A program made the translations under genes and the position numbers. This document shows positions 7,887 to 16,560 of a DNA stretch of 64,000 bases, piece by piece (the first letter of the stretch is position 1; each line of letters starts with the position of its first letter). The notes beneath the pieces are model-generated. The model was not told where the DNA came from, did not search any database, and saw nothing but the letters and a program-made list of their open reading frames with translations. Source of the stretch: Clostridia bacterium (GTDB lineage: Bacteria; Bacillota; Clostridia; Christensenellales; Borkfalkiaceae); NCBI GenBank assembly GCA_017456055.1, contig JAFTKC010000006.1, positions 175,618 to 239,617 of the forward strand, read 5' to 3'.

Positions 7887-8591
7887 ATGAAAAAAGATTA
7901 TAAAATAAGCGAACCATTTTTTGAATACGGACCAAAATGTTATATGTACGGCGACACCTTGCTAAAGATTGCTAAGGGATTAGATAAGCTTTCTAAAAAA
8001 TACAAGGTAGACGTTATTTTAGACGTTCCCGATACGGAGATATACAATATTGCAAAGCATACTAAGAGAATTCACGTATACTCGCAACACATGGATAGTA
8101 TACCTGTTGGAAAGGGTATGGGAAAAACTCTTCCCGAAGCAGTAAAGGCTGCCGGTGCAGTTGGAGTAATGCTCAACCATGCCGAACACAAACTTACTAT
8201 TGAAGAAATAGAAAAGGCAATCAAGCGTGCCGACGAACTAGGTTTAGCAACTATGGTTTGCGCCGATTCAGTAGAAGAAGTAAAGCAAATTGCAAAACTA
8301 GGTCCAAATATTTTAGTAGCCGAGCCAACTGAGCTTATCGGTACGGGCAAACCTGCAGATAAAGAATACGTTGACGAGGTAATTAAGGTAATTAGAGAAA
8401 TTAACCCAGAAATTAAGCCTTTCCCATCGGCAGGAATTACCAAGGGAGAAGATTGCTATAATATTATAAAAGCAGGCGCATCTGCGTCTGGTTGTTCATC
8501 GGCAATCGCAAAGGCAGAAAATCCACTAGCGCTAGCAGAAGAAATGATAGCGGCAGTTAGAAAAGCCTACGACGAAAGAGTAGGAAAATAG
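7887..8591 (+). CDS. Archaeal-type triose-phosphate isomerase homologue
   Basis: TIM-barrel sugar-phosphate isomerase homologue of 234 residues. It has the catalytic histidine in YSQHMDSI, NHAEHKLT as in archaeal TIM, and the catalytic glutamate in AEPTELIGTG with the phosphate loop. The phosphate-binding SAGITKGED and a C-terminal glycine/serine motif are present. The usual N-x-K opening is altered to GPKCY, leaving a possible catalytic Lys. I start it at 7887 because the upstream in-frame ATG (7851) lies in the terminator loop and a GGAAAG site precedes 7887. Next to an FGGY kinase it is better read as a ketose-phosphate isomerase of a sugar-degradation route, as with erythrulose-phosphate isomerases, than as glycolytic TpiA. 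Confidence 0.8.
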   Translation: MKKDYKISEPFFEYGPKCYMYGDTLLKIAKGLDKLSKKYKVDVILDVPDTEIYNIAKHTKRIHVYSQHMDSIPVGKGMGKTLPEAVKAAGAVGVMLNHAEHKLTIEEIEKAIKRADELGLATMVCADSVEEVKQIAKLGPNILVAEPTELIGTGKPADKEYVDEVIKVIREINPEIKPFPSAGITKGEDCYNIIKAGASASGCSSAIAKAENPLALAEEMIAAVRKAYDERVGK

Positions 8592-8599
8592 GAGTAAAA

Positions 8600-10027
8600 A
8601 TGAAAGGTTTACTTGGCGTAGATATAGGCACTACTTCGCTTAAAGCCTGTTTGTTTGATGAAAAAGGGAAAGAAATTGCATCTACAACTAAAGCATATAA
8701 ACTTATAACTGAGGGTGAGTACGTAGAATTTCCCGCCGAAAAATATTTTGAATTGTTTTTAGAAGCGTATAACGAACTAAAAGCAAAAACTCAAATAGAC
8801 GCTTTAGCAATAGACACGCAAGGCGAAACTATTATCTTTTTAGATAAAAATGGTGAGCCTTTAATGAACGCAATCGTTTGGCTAGATAATCGTGCCGAAA
8901 AGGAAGCAAGGGAAATAGAGAAAAAGTTCGGCTTAAAAACTATTTACGAAACTACGGGGCAAACGGAAGTTCCCGCAGGTTATCCCGCACCGAAAATAGC
9001 GTGGCTAAGAAAAAATAGAAAGGATATTTTTGATAAAATCGACAAAATTGTGCTTTTAGAAGATTATCTTATATATCGTCTAACAGGTAAATTTTACGCA
9101 GAACGTTCACTTTACTCATCTACACTTTATTTAGATATTAGAACGGGCGAATATTTTAAGGAAATGCTTGATTTTATTGGAATAACCGAAAATCAACTTC
9201 CAATATTAAAAGAGAGTGGAGAAAGGGTTGGTGAATATCAAGGCGTATCCGTTTCGATGGGTGCACTAGATCAAATTGCAGGATTTACGGGTTCTGGAAT
9301 AAATAAGGAAGGTATGATTTCTGAAATGACGGGAACTTGCCTAGCAGTTTGTGCTTTGTCAAATAGTATTCCGCCGTATTTTGATGGGATAAAAGTGCCT
9401 GCCTATTACGTGGAAAAGGGCAAGTATTGTCTATTGATGTTTGCATCTACTGCAGGCATGGTAATGGAATGGTTTAGAAAGACCTTTTACGATAATGCCG
9501 ATTACAAGTTAATTGATGAAGATGCAAAGAGCGTAGAACTCGGCTCTGAGGGATTAACCTTTTATCCAAATATGTGTGGACAAGTTATGCCTGAAAACGA
9601 CGCTTTAATAAAGGGTGGAATTTACGGCTTAGAATTAAAGCACGGAAAAGGTCATATAGCGAGAGCAATTATGGAATCGGTTGCCTATCTTCTAAGACAA
9701 TATTTAGAATATCTAAATATTCCCGTAGAAGAAATCATCTCTATAGGTGGAGGGGCAAAGAGTCCGTTGTGGCTACAAATAAAGGCAGATATAACGGGCA
9801 AAAAAGTTTGCACCTTAACAAATAAAGAAACGGGGTGTCTAGGAACTGCAATCTACGCTGGTATTGGGCACGGCGTATATAAAGATCGAGATAGCGCTAT
9901 GAACGGAATAATTGCAATCGACAAAACAATTTTGCCAAAAGTAGAAAGGCAAACGGCAGACAAGTTATATCAAAGATACTTAGAGCTAGATAGACTATTA
10001 CTTTCAAGAAACAAAGAAAAAATATAA
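8600..10027 (+). CDS. FGGY family carbohydrate kinase
   Basis: This ATP-dependent sugar kinase has 475 residues, typical for xylulokinase-like FGGY proteins. The N-terminal phosphate motif is GVDIGTTSLKACLFD. Substrate-side motifs are IDTQGE and VWLDNRA. The catalytic Asp is in MGALDQIAGFTGSG, and the adenosine-binding signature is SIGGGAKSPLWLQIKADITG. It starts eight bases after the TIM-like gene and ends the operon before a strong terminator. The substrate is not deducible. Pairing with a TIM-type isomerase suggests a short ketose or polyol that is phosphorylated and then isomerised. Confidence 0.9.
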   Translation: MKGLLGVDIGTTSLKACLFDEKGKEIASTTKAYKLITEGEYVEFPAEKYFELFLEAYNELKAKTQIDALAIDTQGETIIFLDKNGEPLMNAIVWLDNRAEKEAREIEKKFGLKTIYETTGQTEVPAGYPAPKIAWLRKNRKDIFDKIDKIVLLEDYLIYRLTGKFYAERSLYSSTLYLDIRTGEYFKEMLDFIGITENQLPILKESGERVGEYQGVSVSMGALDQIAGFTGSGINKEGMISEMTGTCLAVCALSNSIPPYFDGIKVPAYYVEKGKYCLLMFASTAGMVMEWFRKTFYDNADYKLIDEDAKSVELGSEGLTFYPNMCGQVMPENDALIKGGIYGLELKHGKGHIARAIMESVAYLLRQYLEYLNIPVEEIISIGGGAKSPLWLQIKADITGKKVCTLTNKETGCLGTAIYAGIGHGVYKDRDSAMNGIIAIDKTILPKVERQTADKLYQRYLELDRLLLSRNKEKI

Positions 10028-10040
10028 AAGAATAAAACAA

Positions 10041-10070
10041 AAAAATCCTACGAAATTTCGTAGGATTTTT
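10041..10070. terminator. Bidirectional terminator between convergent genes
   Basis: A 30-bp perfect palindrome (arm AAAAATCCTACGAAA) has T runs on both strands. It lies between the FGGY kinase gene and the reverse-strand ceramidase-like gene, so it can serve both. Confidence 0.92.
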
Positions 10071-10087
10071 TACTTTAAATAAATAAT

Positions 10088-11437
10088 TTATTTAAGGTTT
10101 TCTAAAATCTTTTTGCCTTCTTCAATGATGATTTCGGCAGTTCCAGCCTTAAATTGAGATGTGTTTGCCTCGTAGCCACCTTCTTCATAAGAATCTTTAA
10201 GTGGGAAGTAGCCCATATATCCGTTAGTGATACAGCAAGGACAAATCATTTCCCAACCCTTTGACTTTTTAAGTTCAATTCCAATGCCTGCGAAAGGCTC
10301 GCCTGGAATACCTGCAAATACGATAGGACCAATATAAGCAGTTGAGAATTTCAACGGCAATGATTCGGGCCAAGAAAGAAGTCTAATTTTTCTTTGAGCG
10401 CCTGCAACCATAGTAGTGAGCATCATTCCCTTATAAGGAAGTTCAGCATCTTTGCCTTCACGGTGCATTTTGTCTATATAATATGCCTCTTCCATTTCTT
10501 CAGGCTTTGCTTTATTAGTTGGAACGTCGATAATAGTAATTTTAGAGCCGATATCCTCAACGTCAACGAACTTAACTTTTTCGTAAACGCACATAGCAGA
10601 TGCAGCAACTACGTTAGCAACGTGTTTCGCGTGTGCGTAGCCCCTGGTCACGTCGTCGAAATCGTTGAACATGCCGTTCAAATCTCCGTCTTTGGGGAAG
10701 ACGTTAACGTGGTTTATATCACCTTGAGTTCCGTTAAAAGTGATACAAAGGGTGTTTTCGATAGCGTTTTCAAAAACTTTTCTCGTTAAAGCCGGCCAGT
10801 CACCACTAATTTTGTTTCCACCTATAGTATCTGGGTGGTCGGCAAAATTGATTAAAACAACGTCCTTTTTATTTTCACGAGCAAATCTAACTATGTTTAC
10901 GCTTTCATCTAGAAGACCTATAGATTTAACTATATCTGGGTTATTAACACCAGGGTTAGTTTTTGTAGAGCCGTCTTTCATTAAATAACGGCGATTAAAA
11001 GCAACTCTTTCTGCTTTACTAATAGCGTATCCTGCTTTAGCAGGGCAAAGGTCGTCGATAGCCAATTTGCAAGCGCCTGCAATTTTTAAGCATAAAAATT
11101 CGGTGTAGATTTTTTCAATTTCCGTTGCCGTATCGTCTACTGCAAGAACAGGGCCTTGGTGAGTGTGCGTTGAGTGTATAAATAGAGAGTCTTCACAAAT
11201 TTGCAAATTTTTAGCAACTAATTCTCTAATTTTATTGAGAACGTTATCTCTAAGACCAAGCATGTCTACCGAAATCATGATAAATACTTTATCGTTTTTT
11301 GAAATGGCGAGAGCATTAGCATAAAGTTCGTCTAAAACTCCGTCGGCAATACGTTCAACGTAATATCCTGAGATTCTAATGCCTAAAGGGGGGGTAATAT
11401 TTACTCTTGAAAAACCAACTTTAATATCGTAATTCAT
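10088..11437 (-). CDS. Neutral/alkaline ceramidase N-terminal-domain-like hydrolase
   Basis: This 449-residue protein matches the family containing neutral ceramidase. The N-terminus reads VNITPPLGIRISGYY. Probable zinc-ligand histidines sit in HSTHTHQGPV and FADHPDTIGG, and GTQGDINHVN is also conserved. No signal peptide is visible, so unlike secreted ceramidases it should be cytoplasmic. Many bacterial members have unknown substrates, and lipid amidase activity should not be assumed. Third gene of a reverse operon after NagA- and NagB-like genes, 62 bases from the latter, it may cleave an amide on an amino-sugar-containing compound. Ribosome site AGAGGT. Confidence 0.75.
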   Translation of the reverse strand: MNYDIKVGFSRVNITPPLGIRISGYYVERIADGVLDELYANALAISKNDKVFIMISVDMLGLRDNVLNKIRELVAKNLQICEDSLFIHSTHTHQGPVLAVDDTATEIEKIYTEFLCLKIAGACKLAIDDLCPAKAGYAISKAERVAFNRRYLMKDGSTKTNPGVNNPDIVKSIGLLDESVNIVRFARENKKDVVLINFADHPDTIGGNKISGDWPALTRKVFENAIENTLCITFNGTQGDINHVNVFPKDGDLNGMFNDFDDVTRGYAHAKHVANVVAASAMCVYEKVKFVDVEDIGSKITIIDVPTNKAKPEEMEEAYYIDKMHREGKDAELPYKGMMLTTMVAGAQRKIRLLSWPESLPLKFSTAYIGPIVFAGIPGEPFAGIGIELKKSKGWEMICPCCITNGYMGYFPLKDSYEEGGYEANTSQFKAGTAEIIIEEGKKILENLK

Positions 11438-11499
11438 AATTAAACCTCTAAAATTAAATCTTTAGCAGGATTCCCACCAAGGATTTAAAAAATTCAATA

Positions 11500-12489
11500 T
11501 TAGTAGCCAACCTTTTCCCAACATTCAAATGGAGCAGCGAGTTCGTCGCTAACTAAAACTTGAGTTTTCATAGTTTGAAGCATTGAAGATGGGATAAGAG
11601 GGGTGACAGGTCCGTGAAGAACGAGTCTTGAAGTCATTCTTTGCCAAGAAGAGAAAGTTCCGTTAGTTAAGAGTGCGTGAACTTCAATTCTTTCTCTAGC
11701 ATTTTTAACGTCAACAGGGCCGATAGTAGCGGCTTTAGGTGGAACGTCTGCCATATAACCAGATTGACCGAAAACGCCGTGAAGCGAATTTTGAGCAACT
11801 GTTAGTGGGTGAAGTTCCACGATACGAGCCTTCATGTTTAGCCACTCGTCGATTTGCTCTTTAGTAGGTTCTTTATTTGGATCGAATCCCTTAGGGAAGA
11901 AATCAGGAACAGGGTCGATAAACGCCATATGTCCCGTCCAACCAGGAGAAGAAGAGCAAATATCAGCGCCACCTTCGCCACAATCGGTAATCATATCAGA
12001 GTAAACTGAAATGTTTTTGTTGGTTGGGTAGTGAACGTTTTCCATAGGCATTCTTAACCTTTCGTCGATTTGGTAAACCAGATACTTTAGCATTGAATGA
12101 GCAAAACCTGCTTGATAAGTTTCAGGTGCAATATTGCCGTCTTGATCAGCCCATTCGTCCATAGCGAAAAGATGAACGTTTTTACAATCAACCTTAAAAT
12201 AATTGATGAGTTGAGCAAGAGGAATATAGGTGTCTGGTTCTGGGTTTCCTAAAATTAAGGTAATCTTCTTTCCTTTTTCACTTGCCTCTTTAATTCTTGC
12301 AAAAAGTGTAGCGATTAAAACAGGGTGGGGATTCATCATAACCTTAATATTGAAATCAGGGTTAGGGTGTTTTTCTAAATCTTTACCACTAATTTTTCTT
12401 AACTTTTCGCAAAGTTCTCTGTCCTTAAAAGGAACGTAGTCTGCAGGCTTAAAATTAAAAGTCGTAGCAGGTTCAAAAATTTTACTCAT
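11500..12489 (-). CDS. NagB-like sugar-phosphate isomerase/deaminase with altered active site
   Basis: A NagB/RpiA-fold protein of 329 residues, longer than typical NagB. LFAMDEW corresponds to the catalytic Asp of glucosamine-6-phosphate deaminase. The second motif is GWTGHMAFIDP where NagB has GxDGHIAFNEP: the His is kept, but Asp is replaced by Thr and Glu by Asp (by-eye alignment). So the usual deaminase triad is changed, and a different amino-sugar phosphate or a non-deaminating isomerisation is possible. Its start overlaps the NagA-like stop by four bases (ATGA), showing translational coupling. The role is inferred from the neighbour. Confidence 0.8.
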   Translation of the reverse strand: MSKIFEPATTFNFKPADYVPFKDRELCEKLRKISGKDLEKHPNPDFNIKVMMNPHPVLIATLFARIKEASEKGKKITLILGNPEPDTYIPLAQLINYFKVDCKNVHLFAMDEWADQDGNIAPETYQAGFAHSMLKYLVYQIDERLRMPMENVHYPTNKNISVYSDMITDCGEGGADICSSSPGWTGHMAFIDPVPDFFPKGFDPNKEPTKEQIDEWLNMKARIVELHPLTVAQNSLHGVFGQSGYMADVPPKAATIGPVDVKNARERIEVHALLTNGTFSSWQRMTSRLVLHGPVTPLIPSSMLQTMKTQVLVSDELAAPFECWEKVGY

Positions 12490-13625
12490 TTTACTTCTCC
12501 TTTAAATATTGTTTTTTTAACGTTAAATTTATCGTCAACTATAATTAAGTTGGCGGTGTTTCCTTCATCAATATAACCAAGTCCGGCAAGATTTAGAACT
12601 CTTGCAGGGTTAAGTGAGCCAAATCTAAAAGCGTCGACAATCGAACAACCCGTATGAATCATAAAATTGTAGCAAGCAACGTCAAGCGTAAGACCAGAGC
12701 CTGCAATTTCGCCCGAATTGTCAAAGTGAATATCGGTTGCCTCTTCAAAGCCAAGGGGAATAGGGCCGTCGCATACGAATTGGTCGGAGATGAGTATAAC
12801 TCTATCGTCACCTTTAATTTTTCTAACCAATCTTTGCATATAAGGAACTACGTGAATACCCATCCTATCCGAAATAATTTCAGCGTAAATTTCTTTATTA
12901 TAATTAACCGCTTCATCCACGCAAACCCCTCTACACTCCGAGTAGTGTTCAATTGTTCCAGTAGCGTTTGTGTGGTGGGTAGCAATTTTTAGCCCCCAAG
13001 GAATATATTTTTCCACCTGCTGAGGAGTCGCTTCACTGTGAGCAACTGCAAAAACGATATTTGGAATTTTTTCTTTAACGTCTCTAACGAACTCTTCGAT
13101 TCCCTCTCTTTCGGGAGCGATACACCAAACCTTAGCAGTGTCTTTAACTTTTTCTACGATTTCAATGTATTCTTCTCTTTTGATAGCGTCTTTCCAAACG
13201 TTTTTATCTCTTTCACAACCGAAGTTAGGGGAAAGGTATGGTCCTTCCATATAAAAGCCTAAAAAGTTATCAAAGCAACCTTCGTCACAAGCAGAAAGAA
13301 TATTGTCAACGGCATTAATGTAAGCGTCTTTATTTAGGTTGTTGTATAGTGCGGGTAAAACACCCGTCACACCGTGCAAGAACATATGAGAAGAGGTGTG
13401 TTTAGGATTTTCAAAAATCCACTCGTTATCTTGAGCGTGGGTGTGAATATCAATTAGTCCAGGTCCAACGTAAAGCCCTTCGGCGTCTATAATATCAGCG
13501 CCTTGTGGTATACAAACGTCTTTAGATTTGCCAAATTTCTTAATATTTGCATTGTCGATTAAAATTGTCCCGTCGGGGATAAGATAATCTTTCATAACGA
13601 TTGTAGCGTTAATAATTGCCTTCAA
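12486..13625 (-). CDS. nagA: N-acetylglucosamine-6-phosphate deacetylase-like amidohydrolase
   Basis: NagA-type enzymes remove the N-acetyl group from an N-acetylhexosamine 6-phosphate. The 379-residue protein has DIHTHAQ, the metal-ligand Glu in MEGPYLSP, His ligands in AHSEAT and THHTNAT, and the catalytic Asp in ILISDQF. The C-terminal SLNPARVLNLAGLGYIDEGNTANLI is standard for the family. The start codon is TTG at 13623-13625 behind a GGGAGG ribosome site. It is first in a three-gene operon. Because its partner NagB-like protein has an unusual active site, the substrate may not be GlcNAc-6-phosphate. Confidence 0.85.
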   Translation of the reverse strand: MKAIINATIVMKDYLIPDGTILIDNANIKKFGKSKDVCIPQGADIIDAEGLYVGPGLIDIHTHAQDNEWIFENPKHTSSHMFLHGVTGVLPALYNNLNKDAYINAVDNILSACDEGCFDNFLGFYMEGPYLSPNFGCERDKNVWKDAIKREEYIEIVEKVKDTAKVWCIAPEREGIEEFVRDVKEKIPNIVFAVAHSEATPQQVEKYIPWGLKIATHHTNATGTIEHYSECRGVCVDEAVNYNKEIYAEIISDRMGIHVVPYMQRLVRKIKGDDRVILISDQFVCDGPIPLGFEEATDIHFDNSGEIAGSGLTLDVACYNFMIHTGCSIVDAFRFGSLNPARVLNLAGLGYIDEGNTANLIIVDDKFNVKKTIFKGEVK

Positions 13626-13680
13626 AACTTTTCCTCCCTAGAAAACTTAAAACCTAAACATTTTAATATTTTATACTTAT

Positions 13681-13709
13681 ATTCTATAATATAACAAAGT
13701 CAAAGTCAA
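13681..13709 (-). promoter_or_regulatory. Promoter of the NagA-like operon
   Basis: On the minus strand TTGACT (13704-13709), a 17-nt spacer and TAGAAT (13681-13686). A second overlapping TTGACT copy (13698-13703) lies just inside the spacer. Confidence 0.6.
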
Positions 13710-13748
13710 GACAAATAAAGGCGAAATTAAAAAAACTTTTTTTGCTAG

Positions 13749-13784
13749 AAAATAATTGACAATCTTCAATTATGAGAGTAGAAT
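13749..13784 (+). promoter_or_regulatory. Promoter of the AEC carrier gene with inverted repeat
   Basis: TTGACA (13756-13761), 17 nt, TAGAAT (13779-13784). An 8-bp inverted repeat (ATAATTGA at 13752-13759, TCAATTAT at 13766-13773) covers the -35. The segment from 13749 begins with the same 12 bases, AAAATAATTGAC, as the second AraC-type repeat before the M24 operon. Confidence 0.65.
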
Positions 13785-13812
13785 TGAACTAAGGTAAAAA
13801 GAGGTCAATTAG

Positions 13813-14811
13813 ATGGATTTCGAAACGATATTACTAATATTTAAGCAAGTGTTCAATTTTTTAGTATTGATTTTCATTGGATACGTTGTTAGAAGAAAAA
13901 ATATAGTGGGAGAAGGAGCAGCCCAAACGCTAGCAAAACTCTTAACCTACGTGTTTGCTCCTTTGTATTCGGTAGTTAACTTATCTAAAAACGTTTCTAT
14001 CGATAGGGTAGTAGGGTATATAACCAATATTGGTTGGGGTTTATTGTTTACGATTATATTTATCGTTATGGCAAACTTGCTAGCCAAAATATTTGCTAAA
14101 GACTCAAACGAAAAGGGTATGTTTACCTATATGTTTGCATTTTGCAATCTAGGGTACTTTGGCTATCCGTTCATACAAGCGGTGTTTGGGGAACAAATGC
14201 TAGTAGAATATATGTTATTCGGCTTGTCGTCTTCGGTAATTTTATCCGTATACGGCTACTACATATTAACAAAGTCAGCGTCGACGATAAACGTAGAAAA
14301 TGCAAGTAAAAAAGAAAAGAGAAAAGGTTTGGTAAAGCGTATAATTTCACCGCCTTTAATAGGTACGCTAATAGGTATAACTTTAGGATTGCTTCCAATA
14401 AACAAGAGTTCACAAGCGTTTACCGATATAGTAAAGATAATAGCGCCGGCGGGAAATTGTATGAGCCCATGTGCAATGATATTGACGGGTATTGTGCTAG
14501 CAAAATCTCCGTTAAAGGACTTATTCTCTTCGGTAAGGGCGTACCTAATAAGTTTAGTAAGGTTAGTGGGAATACCGATAGTTGCCGGTGTAATATGTAT
14601 TTTGTTAAAACTAGTAGGCGTGCCTAAGATAGTGTTGCTACTAGCAATGTGTCTATCGTGTTTCCCTGCGGGAATGAACGTCGTAGTTTATCCAGAATCA
14701 GTTGGACTAGATAGTTCAGCAGGAGCAAAGCCTTGCTTTGTATCTTATATATTAGCGATAATAACCGTACCGATAGTGCTATCGTTAGTTCTAAAATTTA
14801 TTTACGTATAA
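13813..14811 (+). CDS. AEC (auxin efflux carrier) family transporter
   Basis: This 332-residue integral membrane protein has about ten hydrophobic segments in two halves: LVLIFIGYVVRR, LLFTIIFIVMANLLA, then a charged central loop around residues 160-175, and a second set from IISPPLIGTLIGITLG onward. AEC carriers move small organic acids (malate, malonate and similar). It is divergent from the NagA-like operon. It is the only transporter gene in the accessory region, so it may import or export a product of these pathways. The start at 13813 follows an AAAGAGG site. Substrate unknown. Confidence 0.87.
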   Translation: MDFETILLIFKQVFNFLVLIFIGYVVRRKNIVGEGAAQTLAKLLTYVFAPLYSVVNLSKNVSIDRVVGYITNIGWGLLFTIIFIVMANLLAKIFAKDSNEKGMFTYMFAFCNLGYFGYPFIQAVFGEQMLVEYMLFGLSSSVILSVYGYYILTKSASTINVENASKKEKRKGLVKRIISPPLIGTLIGITLGLLPINKSSQAFTDIVKIIAPAGNCMSPCAMILTGIVLAKSPLKDLFSSVRAYLISLVRLVGIPIVAGVICILLKLVGVPKIVLLLAMCLSCFPAGMNVVVYPESVGLDSSAGAKPCFVSYILAIITVPIVLSLVLKFIYV

Positions 14812-14821
14812 GAAGAAAATA

Positions 14822-14854
14822 AAAAAACTCCAATCAAATTGATTGGAGTTTTTT
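14822..14854. terminator. Bidirectional terminator
   Basis: A 15-bp stem (AAAAAACTCCAATCA with its complement) with a 3-nt loop lies between the convergent AEC and guaB genes, with T runs on both strands. Confidence 0.92.
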
Positions 14855-14870
14855 GTTAGATAAAATCTAA

Positions 14871-16367
14871 TTATTGTTTATCTTTAACCATAACGTCGTG
14901 TGCACCGCCCTCCACGATAGAAACGCTACTAACTAAGGTTAACTTAGCATCTCTTTGCAAATCGGGAATAGTGATAACACCGCAGTTGCACATAGTAGAT
15001 TTAACTTTAGCAAGGGTAGTTTCCAAGTTGTCGTGTAAACTACCTGCGTAAGGAACGTAGCTGTCAACGCCTTCAACGAAAGAAAGTTTGGTTTTAGAGC
15101 CACCAAGGTCGTATCTTTGCCAGTTTCTAGCCCTAGCACTGCCTTCGCCCCAATATTCTTTCATATAACTGCCGTTGATTAAAACCTTGTTTGTTGGGCT
15201 TTCGTCAAAACGAGAGAAATATCTACCAAGCATACAGAAATCGCAACCCATAGCGAGAGCAAGGGTGATATGGTAATCATGAACGATGCCACCGTCAGAG
15301 CAAAGGGGAATATAAACGCCCGTTTCTTTGAAATATTCGTCTCTTGCTTCGGCAACTTCGATAACTGCCGTTGCTTGACCTTTACCGATACCCTTAGTTT
15401 CTCTAGTTATACATATTGAACCGCCACCGATACCGATCTTAATAAAGTCAGCGCCTGCGTCTGCTAAGAATCTAAAACCTTCTTTATCAACAACGTTTCC
15501 TGCGCCTACCTTAACTGAATCTCCGTAGGTTTCTCTAATCCACTCGATAGTTTTCTTTTGCCAAATGGTAAAGCCCTCTGAAGAGTCTATGCAAAGCACG
15601 TCAGCCCCAGCCTCGATAAGAGCGGGAACTCTTTCTTTGTAGTCTCTAGAGTTGATACCTGCGCCAACGATATATCTCTTGTTTTTATCTAGCAATTCGT
15701 TAGCGTTTTTCTTGTGAGAATCATAGTCTTTTCTAAACACGAAAGAAACTAGTCTTCCGTCCTTGTCAACGATAGGTAGTGAGTTTAATTTGTGGTCCCA
15801 AATAATATCGTTTGCTTCGGAAAGGGTAATGCCTTCCTTAGCGACGATAAGTTTATCTAAAGGAGTCATAAAGGAAGAAACGAGTTCGTCGCCCGTCATT
15901 CTAGAAACTCTATAATCTCTACCGGTGACAATACCTAAGAGTTTGCCGTTAGCCGAGCCGTCGTCGGTGACAGCGAAAGTAGAGTGTCCGTTAATTTCCT
16001 TTAATTCTAAAACGTCTCTTAAGGTGTTGTCTGGCTTAAGGTTAGAATCGGAAACAACAAAGCCAGATTTATATTTTTTAACCTTTCTAATCATCTCGGC
16101 TTGCTTTTCAATTGGTTGAGATGCGTAAATGAAAGAAACGCCACCTTCTTTAGCAAGAGCGATAGCCATAGTGTCGTTAGAAACCGATTGCATTATAGCC
16201 GAAACCATAGGAATATTAAGAGAAATTGCAGGTTTTTCGCCCTTTTTAAATTTAACCAAAGGGGTTTTTAGAGAAACGTTATCTGGAATACAATTTTCGT
16301 CGGTATAACCTGGAACTAAAAGGTATTCGCTAAAAGTTCTTGACGGAGTATTTTCGTAATGAGCCAT
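14871..16367 (-). CDS. guaB: IMP dehydrogenase
   Basis: GuaB oxidises IMP to XMP with NAD, the committed step to guanine nucleotides. The 498-residue product starts at 16367 behind a GAGGTG site; an upstream in-frame start lacks one. The barrel opens with [10 protein letters not shown]. Two CBS domains lie at about 100-220 ([21 protein letters not shown]). The catalytic Cys is in [15 protein letters not shown], and the IMP phosphate loop is CSDGGI. The catalytic loop GGGSICITR differs from the usual GPGSICTTR, a variant I associate with longer clostridial forms. It is monocistronic, with its own promoter and terminator. Confidence 0.9.
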   Translation of the reverse strand: MAHYENTPSRTFSEYLLVPGYTDENCIPDNVSLKTPLVKFKKGEKPAISLNIPMVSAIMQSVSNDTMAIALAKEGGVSFIYASQPIEKQAEMIRKVKKYKSGFVVSDSNLKPDNTLRDVLELKEINGHSTFAVTDDGSANGKLLGIVTGRDYRVSRMTGDELVSSFMTPLDKLIVAKEGITLSEANDIIWDHKLNSLPIVDKDGRLVSFVFRKDYDSHKKNANELLDKNKRYIVGAGINSRDYKERVPALIEAGADVLCIDSSEGFTIWQKKTIEWIRETYGDSVKVGAGNVVDKEGFRFLADAGADFIKIGIGGGSICITRETKGIGKGQATAVIEVAEARDEYFKETGVYIPLCSDGGIVHDYHITLALAMGCDFCMLGRYFSRFDESPTNKVLINGSYMKEYWGEGSARARNWQRYDLGGSKTKLSFVEGVDSYVPYAGSLHDNLETTLAKVKSTMCNCGVITIPDLQRDAKLTLVSSVSIVEGGAHDVMVKDKQ

Positions 16368-16394
16368 TATGCACCTCAAAAAAATATTTTTACC

Positions 16395-16423
16395 ATTATA
16401 ACACAATAATTTAAAAAAACCAA
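16395..16423 (-). promoter_or_regulatory. Promoter of guaB
   Basis: On the minus strand TTGGTT (16418-16423), 17 nt, TATAAT (16395-16400). The leader is about 20 nt and I see no purine-riboswitch sequence in it. Confidence 0.65.
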
Positions 16424-16504
16424 CAAGAAATTAGAACAAAAGTAGAAAAATTTATAAACTTTAGATAAATGTTTTGTAAATGCCTTATTAAAATGTAAAA
16501 TACA

Positions 16505-16534
16505 TTGACAAGTTAAGGGGAAAGGTGGTATACT
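16505..16534 (+). promoter_or_regulatory. Promoter of the SIS/M20/YjbQ unit
   Basis: TTGACA (16505-16510), 18 nt, TATACT (16529-16534), with TGG before the -10 making it extended. This near-consensus site suggests strong basal expression. Confidence 0.78.
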
Positions 16535-16560
16535 TTCATAGAAAGTAAAGTAAAAAAGGG

